From the NCBI RefSeq assembly GCF_001425175.1, contig NZ_LMDV01000001.1, positions 951,454-1,015,453 on the forward strand: a stretch of 64,000 nucleotides of DNA. The letters run 5' to 3'. A model generated the notes under the pieces. That model was not told the DNA's origin, did no database searches, and worked only from the letters and a program-made list of their open reading frames with translations. The stretch comes from Nocardioides sp. Root1257. GTDB lineage: Bacteria; Actinomycetota; Actinomycetes; Propionibacteriales; Nocardioidaceae. The translations under genes and the position numbers were made by a program. Of this stretch, positions 26,185 to 34,286 are shown one piece after another; position 1 is the first letter of the stretch, and each line of letters opens with the position of its first letter.

Positions 26185-27549
26185 TCACCCCGCTGCGCCC
26201 GGCAGCGGGGTGACGCTGCGGATCAGCTTCTTGTTGACGAACTCCTCCATGCCGAAGCGCCCGAGCTCGCGACCGAAGCCGGACCGCTTGACGCCGCCGA
26301 AGGGCAGCTCGACGCCGTCGAGCAGGACGCCGTTGACGAACACCATGCCGGCGTCGATCGCGTCCGCGACGCGGGCGGCCTGCTCAGGGTCGGTCGTGAA
26401 GACGTAGGAGCCGAGACCGTAGGGGGTGTCGTTGGCGAGCTCGATCGCGGCCTGCTCGCTCCCGGCCGAGAAGACCATCGCGACCGGGCCGAAGAACTCC
26501 TCGTGGTAGGCGTCGTGCTCGGCCCGGACGCCGGTGAGCACGGCCGGCGGGAAGTGCGCGCCGGACCGTGCCCCGGCGGTCGCGATCTCTGCGCCGGCGG
26601 CGACGGCCCGGTCGACCTGGTCCTGGAGTCGTTCGGCCGCTGCCAGGGAGGACAGCGGCGCGACGGCGTCGCCGCGCCCGAGCACGGCGGCCGTGAACCG
26701 CTCGACGAACGGCTCGTAGAGGTCCTCGGCGACGATGAACCGCTTCGCGGCGTTGCACGCCTGGCCGGCGTTGTCGAGCCGTGCCTCCACGGCGGCCTCG
26801 ACGGTGGCGTCGAGGTCATCGGTCGACAGCAGCACGAACGGGTCGGATCCGCCGAGCTCGAGCACGACCTTCTTGAGGTGCCGTCCCGCGAGCTCGGCCA
26901 CGGCGGCACCGGCGCGCTCGGAGCCTGTCAGTGAGACCCCGGCGACCCGCGGGTCCGCGATCATCGTCGCGACCTGGTCGTTGGTGGCGTAGACGTTGAC
27001 GTAGGCGCCCGCCGGGACGCCGGCGTCGGTGAAGATCTGCTGGATCGCGGCGGCCGACTCCGGGCACTGCGGCGCGTGCTTGAGCAGGATGGTGTTGCCG
27101 ACTGCGAGGTTGGGGCCGGCGAACCGAGCGACCTGGTAGTACGGGAAGTTCCACGGCATGATCCCGAGCAGCGCGCCGTACGGCGACCGGCGGATGACGG
27201 CCGAGCCGTCGCCGGCGAGCAGCTCGACCTGCTCGTCGGCCAGGAACTCCTCGGCGTGGTCGGCGTAGTAGCCGTAGATCTCCGCGGCGAAGTCGACCTC
27301 GCCCAGCGCCTCCTCGACCGGCTTGCCCATCTCGCGGGTGATGATCGCGGCCAGGTCCTCGCGCCGCTCGGTGTGCAGCTCGGCGACCCGGCGCACCAGC
27401 GCGGCGCGCTCGGCGGTGGTGGAGGCCCGGCCCCAGGTGCGGGCGTCTGCGGCAGCGGCGAGCGCCTCCTGGATCTGGACGTCTGTCGCGGTCGGGTACT
27501 CCCGGACGACCTCGCCGGTGGCGGGATCGGTGACGGCGTAGTCAGCCAT
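26185..27549 (-). CDS. NAD(P)-dependent aldehyde dehydrogenase (aminobutyraldehyde / succinate-semialdehyde type)
   Basis: 454 residues with Glu231 (VLELGGSDPF), Cys265 (AGQACNAAKRF) and the MPWNFPYYQV cofactor segment seen in Sad/GabD2-type enzymes. ATG at 27549 follows GAGGAG. It is the last gene of a five-gene minus-strand operon starting with a permease and agmatine deiminase, directly after an amine oxidase. This suggests that it oxidises 4-aminobutanal to GABA. A second succinate-semialdehyde dehydrogenase is the alternative. Confidence 0.85.
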   Translation of the reverse strand: MADYAVTDPATGEVVREYPTATDVQIQEALAAAADARTWGRASTTAERAALVRRVAELHTERREDLAAIITREMGKPVEEALGEVDFAAEIYGYYADHAEEFLADEQVELLAGDGSAVIRRSPYGALLGIMPWNFPYYQVARFAGPNLAVGNTILLKHAPQCPESAAAIQQIFTDAGVPAGAYVNVYATNDQVATMIADPRVAGVSLTGSERAGAAVAELAGRHLKKVVLELGGSDPFVLLSTDDLDATVEAAVEARLDNAGQACNAAKRFIVAEDLYEPFVERFTAAVLGRGDAVAPLSSLAAAERLQDQVDRAVAAGAEIATAGARSGAHFPPAVLTGVRAEHDAYHEEFFGPVAMVFSAGSEQAAIELANDTPYGLGSYVFTTDPEQAARVADAIDAGMVFVNGVLLDGVELPFGGVKRSGFGRELGRFGMEEFVNKKLIRSVTPLPGAAG

Positions 27550-27583
27550 GGTGCAGCTCCTCAAGGTAGGTGGGCCAAGCGTC

Positions 27584-28927
27584 TCAGGGGATCAGTCGTC
27601 CGGCGATCTGCGTCCCGACCCGGACGGCACCGTCCACGTGCTGGAAGCCGAGCCCGGCGACGTCGCTGCTCCCGAAGTGCAGCGGGCCGACGCTCTGCTT
27701 GAGGGTCGGCATGAAGCGCGTGATGCCGCCGGGACCGAAGCTGGTCCCGTAGGCCCCGCCGGTCAGGGCCTCGGTGTGCCACTGGCTCTCGACGTAGCTC
27801 ACCGGCTCCAGGGCCTCGTCGCCGAAGTAGACGGCCAGGGACGCGAGCACCCGCGACCGGCGCTCGTCGGTGTCGAGCACCGCCAGCTCGTCGGCGTGCA
27901 CGTCGGACACGAAGCCCACCAGCGTGCCTCCGGCGTCGCCGTCGAGCGTGTTGTCGTAGATCTCGTGCACCAGCTCGTACGGCGCGAAGCCGGTGCCGCT
28001 CAGCCCGCCGTCGCGCCAGAACGGCGCGGCGTACCGGGCCTGCACCTTCAGCACGAAGCCGAAGGACTGGTGCATCCGCGCCTGCGTGTGCAGCGGCGGC
28101 AGCGACGGGGTGAAGCGCACCCGCTGCACGTGGGTCGGCGGCACGGCGACGACCACGTTCGACGTGGTCAGCGCGGCGCCGTCGACGACCACGACCGCGC
28201 CGTCCTCGGACCAGGTGATGCCGGTGACGTCGGCACCGAGCCGGACCCGGTCACCGAGCCTCTCGGCCAGCGCCAGCGGCACCGACTGGAGGCCGCCGAC
28301 GACCCGCCGGTCGAGGATGAAGTCGGCGTCGACCAGGTTGCTGAACGTCCCGGCGCTGGCCGCCATCAGCACGGCCTGCAGCGCCGAGATCTGGTGCACC
28401 GGCTTGGTGAGCATCGCCGGGCCGATGTAGAGACCGATGTTGTCCCGCGCCTCCTCGTCGGCGCAGTTCGCCTCGAGCCACGCCGCGAAGGTGGTGCGGT
28501 CGAGCTCGGCGGCACCGGGCATCTCCCAGGGTCGCTCGGGGTCCATCCGGTGGGCGAGGTCGTCGAGCAGCTCGGTGACGTGCGCCATCGCGGCGGCGGT
28601 CCCGGGGCTGACCGGGATGTCCGGTCCCTCGAACCGGCGCGGCCCGCCGTCGCGGGGCACGTAGAGAGAGGCGCCGTCGCGGTGGCGCGGGTAGGTCCCC
28701 AGCCCCAGCTCGTCGAGCAGGCCGATCAGGGCGTCCTGGTCGGGCGAGACCCACTGCCCGCCGACCTCGAAGGCGACGCCGTCGTGGGTCTCGGTGCTCA
28801 GCCGGCCGCCGACGCGGTCGCGTGCTTCGAGCACCAGCACCGAGCGGCCGGCCTGCTCGAGCCGGTACGCCGCGGTGAGCCCGGTGACTCCGGCGCCGAT
28901 CACGATGACGTCGTACTGGGGTTCCAT
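27584..28927 (-). CDS. Flavin amine oxidase (putrescine oxidase-like)
   Basis: A 447-residue FAD enzyme. The dinucleotide loop VIGAGVTGLTAAYRLEQAG begins near residue 9 and is followed by LEARDRVGGR, the monoamine-oxidase fingerprint. The C-terminal FAD contact is GFQHVDGAVRVGTQIAGRLI. There is no twin-Arg or other signal, so it is cytosolic. Between agmatine deiminase/amidase and aldehyde dehydrogenase it would oxidise putrescine to 4-aminobutanal, ammonia and hydrogen peroxide, as actinobacterial putrescine oxidases do. Other amines remain possible. Confidence 0.86.
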   Translation of the reverse strand: MEPQYDVIVIGAGVTGLTAAYRLEQAGRSVLVLEARDRVGGRLSTETHDGVAFEVGGQWVSPDQDALIGLLDELGLGTYPRHRDGASLYVPRDGGPRRFEGPDIPVSPGTAAAMAHVTELLDDLAHRMDPERPWEMPGAAELDRTTFAAWLEANCADEEARDNIGLYIGPAMLTKPVHQISALQAVLMAASAGTFSNLVDADFILDRRVVGGLQSVPLALAERLGDRVRLGADVTGITWSEDGAVVVVDGAALTTSNVVVAVPPTHVQRVRFTPSLPPLHTQARMHQSFGFVLKVQARYAAPFWRDGGLSGTGFAPYELVHEIYDNTLDGDAGGTLVGFVSDVHADELAVLDTDERRSRVLASLAVYFGDEALEPVSYVESQWHTEALTGGAYGTSFGPGGITRFMPTLKQSVGPLHFGSSDVAGLGFQHVDGAVRVGTQIAGRLIP

Positions 28928-28939
28928 GGTGTGTGCTCC

Positions 28940-30889
28940 TTAGAGGGGGCCGGACGAGACGCAGAGCGCACCAGCAGTGTGGCCGGTGGCGGTTCGCGCG
29001 AGGGCGACGACCAGGGCGCCGTACGGCGCGCGCCACTGGCTGTGCGGCGGCTGGGGCGCCAGGGGCACGGCCGCGCAGTTGGTGACCGGGACGCCGGCCA
29101 CGAAGACGGCGACGTCGGCCGGGCGGTCGGTCCGCGCCTCGACGTGGACCGCACCGTCGCGCTCGACGGCGGTCAGGCTCAGCGACACCGGTCCGTCGCC
29201 CGGCGCTCCGTCTCGGAGGGTCGGGGCGGACGTCGCGAGGCGGGGCGTGCGGGCGGGCGGGGTGCGCAGGCGCGACGACTGCTCGAACGCGTAGCCGTAC
29301 CGCAGCAGGTTGCTGTCGTCGTAGGCCCTGCCCGCGATCGTCAGCCCGACCGGCATGCCGATGTCGGCGCGGGTCCCCATCGGCACGGTGACCGTGGGGA
29401 TCCCCAGGTGCCGCACGACGAGGTTGCCGTTCGCCACCCAGGTGCCGTTGCGCCACGCCAGCGCGGCCGAGTCCGGGTCCACGTCGGCGTCCGCCGGTCC
29501 GATGTCGGCGACGGCCGGGAAGACGACGGCGTCCAGGCCCAGGTCGTCGAGCCAGTCCTCGAAGTCGAGGCGGCGCGTGGCCTCCAGGCCCTGCAGCCCC
29601 TCGGCGATCGTCGGGATCTCCGCCAGGGGCAGCAGACCGGCCCGGGCCCGGGTCACGTAGTCGGCGACGTCGAAGTCGTGCTCGCCGTACTGGTCGAGCA
29701 GCGCGCCGTCGGGCTGCGGGAAGATCGCCGGCCCGTCCACGTCCGCCAGGTGGTTCAGGGCAGGGTCGCCGTTGGCCTCGAGGAAGTCGTCCCAGGCCAG
29801 CATCGACAGGTCCCAGATCTCGTGCTCGGCGAACTCCGCCGGCACCAGTCCCCGATCGACCATCGACCGGGTCCCGGGTCGGTCGTTCTCGTAGTTCGAC
29901 ACCACCGGGAAGTCCACCTCGACGACCTCGGCACCCAGCGCCTCCAGCTGCTTGCGCGCCGACGACCACAGCGCGACGACCTCGTCGGCGGTCTCGATCG
30001 GGCGATCGGCACCGCCGTCCGCGCCGATGTACATCCGGGGCACACCGAGCCGCTTGCCGGCCAGGGCTCCCCCGTCGCGGAGCCCGGCGTAGTCCGTCGG
30101 CCGCACCTCGGAGGCGGCGGGCAGCTCCACCCACGGCTGCACCCGCCAGAAGTCGCCCCGGGTCTCGCTGTCGTCGGCGACGACCACCTCGAGCACGGCG
30201 AGCAGGTCGTCCACCGTCCGGGTGTGCGGCACGACGACGTCCATGGTCGGCACCAGCGGCCAGTTCCCACGCATCGAGATCACCCCGCGCGACGGCGTGT
30301 AGGCGACCAGCGCGTTGTTGGAGGCAGGCGCCCGGCCGGAGGACCAGGTCTCCTCGCCGAGACCGAAGGCCGCGAAGCTGGCGGCCGTCGAGGTGCCGGA
30401 CCCGTTGGAGGATCCGGAGCCGAAGGCGGACGTCAGGTACGCCGCGTTGTAGGGACTCTCGGCCCGGCCGTAGACGCCGCGCTGCATGCCCCCGTTGGCC
30501 ATCGGAGGCATGTTCGTCAGGCCGACCAGGACGGCACCGGCCGCCCGCAGCCGCTCGATGGTGAACGCGTCGCGCTGGGCGACCAGGTCCGCGAAGGCGG
30601 GCGATCCCGCTGCGACCGTCAGGCCCTCGGCCTGGTAGCTGTCCTTGGCCGTGTACGGGATGCCGTCCAGCGGGCCCCTGGCCTCGCCCCGCGCCCGGCG
30701 GGCGTCGGAGGCCGCGGCGTCGGCGAAGACCGACGGGTTGAGCACCGGGACGGAGTTGAGCGCGATGCCGGCACGGTCGTAGGCGGCGATCCGGTTCAGG
30801 TAGGCCGCGACCAGCTCGACGCTGGTGGTCTCCCCCGCCTCGAGCGCCGCGCCCAGGTCGGCGATGCTCACCTCGACGACGTCGATCAC
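28940..30889 (-). CDS. Amidase-signature hydrolase with extra C-terminal domain
   Basis: 649 residues, longer than common amidases (about 450-500). The Ser-cisSer-Lys triad is readable but divergent: Lys82 in YTAKDSY, a glycine/serine loop GSGSSNGSGTS (157-167) with Ser160/161, and GEETWSSG (178-185) where GSDTGGS is usual, nucleophile probably Ser184. Residues from about 560 form a separate beta-rich tail. GTG at 30889 overlaps the agmatine deiminase stop (GTGA). Its position suggests hydrolysis of N-carbamoylputrescine, the job of nitrilase-type AguB elsewhere; this is inference. Confidence 0.82.
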   Translation of the reverse strand: MIDVVEVSIADLGAALEAGETTSVELVAAYLNRIAAYDRAGIALNSVPVLNPSVFADAAASDARRARGEARGPLDGIPYTAKDSYQAEGLTVAAGSPAFADLVAQRDAFTIERLRAAGAVLVGLTNMPPMANGGMQRGVYGRAESPYNAAYLTSAFGSGSSNGSGTSTAASFAAFGLGEETWSSGRAPASNNALVAYTPSRGVISMRGNWPLVPTMDVVVPHTRTVDDLLAVLEVVVADDSETRGDFWRVQPWVELPAASEVRPTDYAGLRDGGALAGKRLGVPRMYIGADGGADRPIETADEVVALWSSARKQLEALGAEVVEVDFPVVSNYENDRPGTRSMVDRGLVPAEFAEHEIWDLSMLAWDDFLEANGDPALNHLADVDGPAIFPQPDGALLDQYGEHDFDVADYVTRARAGLLPLAEIPTIAEGLQGLEATRRLDFEDWLDDLGLDAVVFPAVADIGPADADVDPDSAALAWRNGTWVANGNLVVRHLGIPTVTVPMGTRADIGMPVGLTIAGRAYDDSNLLRYGYAFEQSSRLRTPPARTPRLATSAPTLRDGAPGDGPVSLSLTAVERDGAVHVEARTDRPADVAVFVAGVPVTNCAAVPLAPQPPHSQWRAPYGALVVALARTATGHTAGALCVSSGPL

Positions 30890-31917
30890 GACCGCACCGC
30901 CTTCGGCTGCTGCTGGGTGATGCAGTGGATGCCGCCGCCGCGGGCCAGGATCGGCCGGGCGTCGAGCATGACCACCTCGCGGCCCGGGTAGGCCTCCGCC
31001 AGGATCGCCCGGGCGTCCGTGTCGTTCGGGTCGTCGTAGCCGCACGCGATGACGCCGCCGTTGACGACCAGGTGGTTGATGTAGCTGTAGTCGACCCACC
31101 CCTCGTCGTCGGTCAGCGTCCGGGGTGCGGGCAGCTCGACGATCTCGAACGGCTTGCCGTCCACGTCGCGCGCCTCGCGCAGCACCGCGAGGATCTCGCG
31201 GGTGATCGCATGGTCCGGGTGCGAGGCGTCGTCCTGCACGTGCACCAGCAGCCGGCCCGGCGACGAGATCGCAGCGACCATGTCCACGTGGCCCTTGGTG
31301 CCGAAGTGGCCGGCGTCGCGGTGGAGCCCGCGGGGCAGCCAGACCGCGTGCGTGGCGCCGATCGTGCGGGCCAGCTCGGCCTCGACGTCGGCCCTGGTCG
31401 CGCCGGGGTTGCGCAGGGGGTCGAGCTGGACAGTCTCGGTGAGGAGGACCGTGCCGTTGCCGTCGACCTGGAAGCCGCCGCCCTCGTTGACCAGGGCGCT
31501 CGTCACGGTGGTGGCCCCGGACAGGTCGGCGACCGTCCGTCCCACCTGGGCGTCCATGTCCCACCGGGTCCAGGGCTGCTGGCCCCAGCCGTTGAAGACC
31601 CAGTCGACCGCGCCGAGGCTGCCGGCCTGGTCCAGCACGAACGACGGGCCGATGTCACGGAGCCAGGCGTCGTCCATGCCCACCTCGACCAGCTCGACCG
31701 CGTCGCTCACGTAGCGGCGCGCCCGGTCCCGGTCGCGGGGGTCGACGAGCATCGTGACCGGCTCGAAGTCCGAGACCGCGTTGGCCACGGCCGACCACGT
31801 CTGCCGAGCCACCTCGGGGTCGTCGTCATAGAGGTCCTCCGGGGGGAAGCCCATCCAGACCTTCTCCTGCTCCGCGGTCTCCGCGGGCATCCGCCACTGC
31901 TGGCCGTCGACACTCAT
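30886..31917 (-). CDS. aguA: Agmatine deiminase
   Basis: Converts agmatine to N-carbamoylputrescine and ammonia. The 343-residue protein of the PPAD/guanidino-modifying family has MPAETAEQEKVWMGFP at the start, DDAWLRDIGPSFVLD, GLHRDAGHFGTKGHVDM and the catalytic Cys332 in ARGGGIHCITQQQP. ATG at 31917 (GAGG 7 bases before) overlaps the permease stop. It gives the operon its substrate: agmatine from decarboxylated arginine. Confidence 0.93.
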   Translation of the reverse strand: MSVDGQQWRMPAETAEQEKVWMGFPPEDLYDDDPEVARQTWSAVANAVSDFEPVTMLVDPRDRDRARRYVSDAVELVEVGMDDAWLRDIGPSFVLDQAGSLGAVDWVFNGWGQQPWTRWDMDAQVGRTVADLSGATTVTSALVNEGGGFQVDGNGTVLLTETVQLDPLRNPGATRADVEAELARTIGATHAVWLPRGLHRDAGHFGTKGHVDMVAAISSPGRLLVHVQDDASHPDHAITREILAVLREARDVDGKPFEIVELPAPRTLTDDEGWVDYSYINHLVVNGGVIACGYDDPNDTDARAILAEAYPGREVVMLDARPILARGGGIHCITQQQPKAVRS

Positions 31918-33377
31918 CACGCCACCTCAGCCATCTGCTTCGCCGGGACCACGGTCGGGACCGGTCGCACGATGTGCTCCGGATAGAGGACCTTCACCAG
32001 GATGACGTACACCCCGATCGCGACCACGGGGCCGACCAGGCTCGACAGGTCGGCCCCGTCGAAGCGAGCCGCGAGCGGACCGACGTACGACGTCGTGTTC
32101 AGCCACAGGGACGCGGCGAAGGTGCCGGCACCGAGCGCGGCGAAGCCGGCCCAGTTCACCCCACCGTGGAACCAGAACGGGCTGTCCGGCGTTTCTTCGT
32201 GGAGCAGCCGGCCGTCGTAGCTGTTGCGGCGCAGCGTGATGTCGGCGAGGTAGATCGCGATGCAGGGCCCGAGCAGCGCCACCGAGAGCTCGAGGATGTT
32301 GTTCAGCGTCGAGGTGAAGTCGGAGACGAACAGCGCGTAGCAGGCCAGCGCGACGCCCAGGGCGCCGTCGAAGAGGACAGTGATGGAGCGCGGCAGCCGG
32401 ATGCCGACGGCCTGGAGGCAGAGGCCCGAGCTGTACATCGTCAAGATGTTGTTGGTGACGCAGCCGAGCACGATCATCAGCAGGAAGACGGGGTAGAACC
32501 ACCCGGGCAGCACCTCGGCCAGGCTGGTCTGCGGGTCGTTCATGTCGACCAGGCTCCCGGCGAGCACGCCGATCCAGCCGAGGGCGACCGCCGGGATGAA
32601 CCCGCCCAGCGTGGTGAACGCCGCGACGGCGGGCTTGGAGACATCAGCCGGCAGGTAGCGCGCGTAGTCGGCCGAGATGCCCCACGAGAGCGGCGACGAC
32701 GCGATCACGGTGATGCCGAGCAGCATCGTGCCCCAGAGCATGCCGCCGCTCGGCCGGATCGAGGCGTCGGCGACGTAGCCCCAGTCCGCCTGGGTGACCA
32801 CGTACCCGCCGAGCACCACCATCGCCGCGGCGAGCACGGCGGTGAACACCCCGCTCATCCGCAGGATCGTGGCGTGACCGTAGACGCTGATGACGAGCGT
32901 GACCGCGGCGGTCGCGACCACCACGAGGAACTTGGTCGGCCGGTCGGTCGCGAGTCCGAGGTGGTCGGCGAGGGCGAAGCCGGCCAGCGAACCGAGGCAG
33001 AGGTTGATCGCCTCGTAGGCGATGAACGACGGCCAGTTGAAGAGCCCGGTGTAGACCCGGTTGCCGCGGACCCCGAACATGCTGCGCGAGATCACGCTGC
33101 TCGGGGCGCCGGCCGGCGGGCCACTCGTCGCGAGGACGCCGATCGCGACCCAGAAGAGGTTGCCGACCAGCACCACGGCCATGCCCTGCCACACGTTGAG
33201 CCCGAGGACCATGAGCAGCCCACCCAGCACGATGTAGAGGTAGTTGACGTTCGCAGCCGCCCAGACCCAGAAGAGCTCCCGGGGCCGGCCGTGGCGCTCC
33301 GACGCCGGCACGTAGTCGATGCCACGCGCCTCGATGTGCCCGAACTGGTCGGCGCCTGTCATTCCGTCCGCTGCCAT
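31917..33377 (-). CDS. NCS1-family permease (cytosine/purine/allantoin type)
   Basis: 486 residues with about 12 hydrophobic segments. The N-terminal GIDYVPASERHGRPRELFWVWAAANVNYLYIVLGG is characteristic of cytosine/purine permeases. ATG at 33377 follows GGAGG. As first gene of the agmatine deiminase operon it probably imports the substrate, agmatine or a related amine or guanidine compound, in place of a nucleobase. It is divergent from a TetR gene across a spacer holding two operator-like palindromes. Confidence 0.86.
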   Translation of the reverse strand: MAADGMTGADQFGHIEARGIDYVPASERHGRPRELFWVWAAANVNYLYIVLGGLLMVLGLNVWQGMAVVLVGNLFWVAIGVLATSGPPAGAPSSVISRSMFGVRGNRVYTGLFNWPSFIAYEAINLCLGSLAGFALADHLGLATDRPTKFLVVVATAAVTLVISVYGHATILRMSGVFTAVLAAAMVVLGGYVVTQADWGYVADASIRPSGGMLWGTMLLGITVIASSPLSWGISADYARYLPADVSKPAVAAFTTLGGFIPAVALGWIGVLAGSLVDMNDPQTSLAEVLPGWFYPVFLLMIVLGCVTNNILTMYSSGLCLQAVGIRLPRSITVLFDGALGVALACYALFVSDFTSTLNNILELSVALLGPCIAIYLADITLRRNSYDGRLLHEETPDSPFWFHGGVNWAGFAALGAGTFAASLWLNTTSYVGPLAARFDGADLSSLVGPVVAIGVYVILVKVLYPEHIVRPVPTVVPAKQMAEVA

Positions 33378-33393
33378 GGTGGCCTCCGTGCTT

Positions 33394-33434
33394 ATTGAGC
33401 ATCAGATCAATTGCTTGTTGAGCAGGAAGTCAAT
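33394..33434. promoter_or_regulatory. Two ATTGA-N8-TCAAT operators between permease and TetR genes
   Basis: ATTGA-N8-TCAAT at 33394-33411 and GTTGA-N8-TCAAT at 33417-33434 are two imperfect palindromes with centres 23 bp apart, both with GCA after the first half. They fill the divergent spacer and lie immediately upstream of the likely TetR start. Expected function: binding of the TetR protein, repressing both the amine operon and itself. Confidence 0.7.
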
Positions 33435-33446
33435 AATGTGATCTAC

Positions 33447-34070
33447 GTGACGTCAAGGGTTACCGAGCAGAAAGTTCGGATCCGCCGGTCAGCAGCGGAC
33501 CGCCGGGCCGAGATCGTGGCGGCGGCGATCCGGATCGCGCTGAGCGAGGGACTGGACCAGGTGACCCTGCGCCGGGTCGCCGATGACCTCGGGGTGACCG
33601 GGAGCCTGGTCAGCCACTACTTCCCCGCTGTCGACGACCTCCTCGCCGAGGCGTTCAGCGGCGCCGCCGAGGCCGAGCTCGAGGAGACCTTCGCGGCGCT
33701 GGCACCCGAGCCGGTCGCCGCGCTGCGCGGCTACCTCGCGGCCCTCGTCGACCAGGCGCGCGACGGGATGAACACGCTGTGGGTGGATGCCTGGCACGCC
33801 AGCCGGCGCCGGCCCGCCCTCAACGAGGCGGTACGACGGCTCACCGCGGCCTGGAACGGACGCCTGGCAGGCCTCCTGGCCCGCGGCGCCGCCGACGGCG
33901 ACTTCGACTGCCCCGACCCGCGCGTCTCGGCGGCCCGGATCATGGCGGTCGTCGACGGCCTCACGGTCCATACCGTGATGCGCGAGACCCTCGACTACTC
34001 CTCGGTCGAGGAACTGGTCTTCCTCGTCACCGAGAGCGAGCTCGGCCTGGCTCGCGGCACCCTGGGCTGA
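33447..34070 (+). CDS. TetR-family regulator of the agmatine/amine operon
   Basis: About 207 residues. The helix-turn-helix is RRAEIVAAAIRIALSEGLDQVTLRRVADDLGVTGSLVSHYFPAVDDLL, similar in style to BetI/RutR-type regulators; a helical ligand domain follows. The start is uncertain: GTG at 33438 or 33447, both without a Shine-Dalgarno site, so translation may be leaderless. A longer TTG version would run through the operators. It is divergent from the permease operon. Confidence 0.87.
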   Translation: MTSRVTEQKVRIRRSAADRRAEIVAAAIRIALSEGLDQVTLRRVADDLGVTGSLVSHYFPAVDDLLAEAFSGAAEAELEETFAALAPEPVAALRGYLAALVDQARDGMNTLWVDAWHASRRRPALNEAVRRLTAAWNGRLAGLLARGAADGDFDCPDPRVSAARIMAVVDGLTVHTVMRETLDYSSVEELVFLVTESELGLARGTLG

Positions 34071-34121
34071 GGGGCCGCAGGCGGGCGTTGCCCGCGACGG
34101 GCTTGCCGGGAAATGCAGCAA

Positions 34122-34155
34122 GGGCCTCGGCCAGCGTCTCCGCTGGCCGAGGCCC
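34122..34155 (-). terminator. 15-bp hairpin that overlaps the tRNA-Glu 3' end
   Basis: GGGCCTCGGCCAGCG and CGCTGGCCGAGGCCC pair perfectly around a GAGA-type tetraloop (minus strand). Its 5' arm begins inside the tRNA-Glu acceptor strand. It is shaped like a tRNA terminator, but its first seven bases take the place of the tRNA acceptor 3' bases. Confidence 0.85.
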
Positions 34156-34221
34156 GACCGGATTCGAACCGGCGCTACCGCCTTGAGAGGGCGGCGTGCT
34201 AGGCCGCTACACAACGGGGGC
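34149..34221 (-). tRNA. tRNA-Glu (CTC) with defective acceptor stem, possible pseudo-tRNA
   Basis: Minus-strand GCCCCCG opens the tRNA. The D-arm GTGT..GCAC, anticodon arm CCGCC-CTCTCAA-GGCGG (anticodon CTC) and T-arm with TTCGAAT are all intact. The 3' acceptor strand should read CGGGGGC but reads CGGG then CCTC, so pairs 1-3 of the acceptor stem are lost. The divergent bases belong to the adjoining hairpin. A plausible promoter lies upstream. The tRNA identity is firm; function is doubtful. Confidence 0.75.
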
Positions 34222-34257
34222 GTGTGCTCTGGAATGTCCTCCCGAGCAACCTGCGAA

Positions 34258-34286
34258 ACTCTAGCGTTAGCCTTCGTGACGCACAA
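34258..34286 (-). promoter_or_regulatory. Sigma-70-type promoter of tRNA-Glu
   Basis: On the minus strand TTGTGC (34286-34281), a 17-base spacer and TAGAGT (34263-34258) lie about 37 bases before the tRNA-Glu 5' end. Its -35 box overlaps the T run of the tRNA-Gln terminator. Confidence 0.6.

Noticed and set aside
27548-30991. An 1147-codon open frame on the plus strand
   Set aside because: It lies antisense to the amine oxidase and amidase genes, which have clear motifs. Its composition (Arg, Gly, Asp, His rich) is that of a GC-rich shadow frame.
33411-33446. Longer N-terminus of the TetR protein starting at TTG 33411
   Set aside because: It would translate through the second operator, lacks a ribosome-binding site, and adds residues not expected before the helix-turn-helix.
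12461-34148. Active integrative element or prophage at tRNA-Glu
   Set aside because: No integrase, excisionase, phage or conjugation gene, and no exact att repeat, was found. Only the synteny break and the damaged tRNA suggest past insertion.
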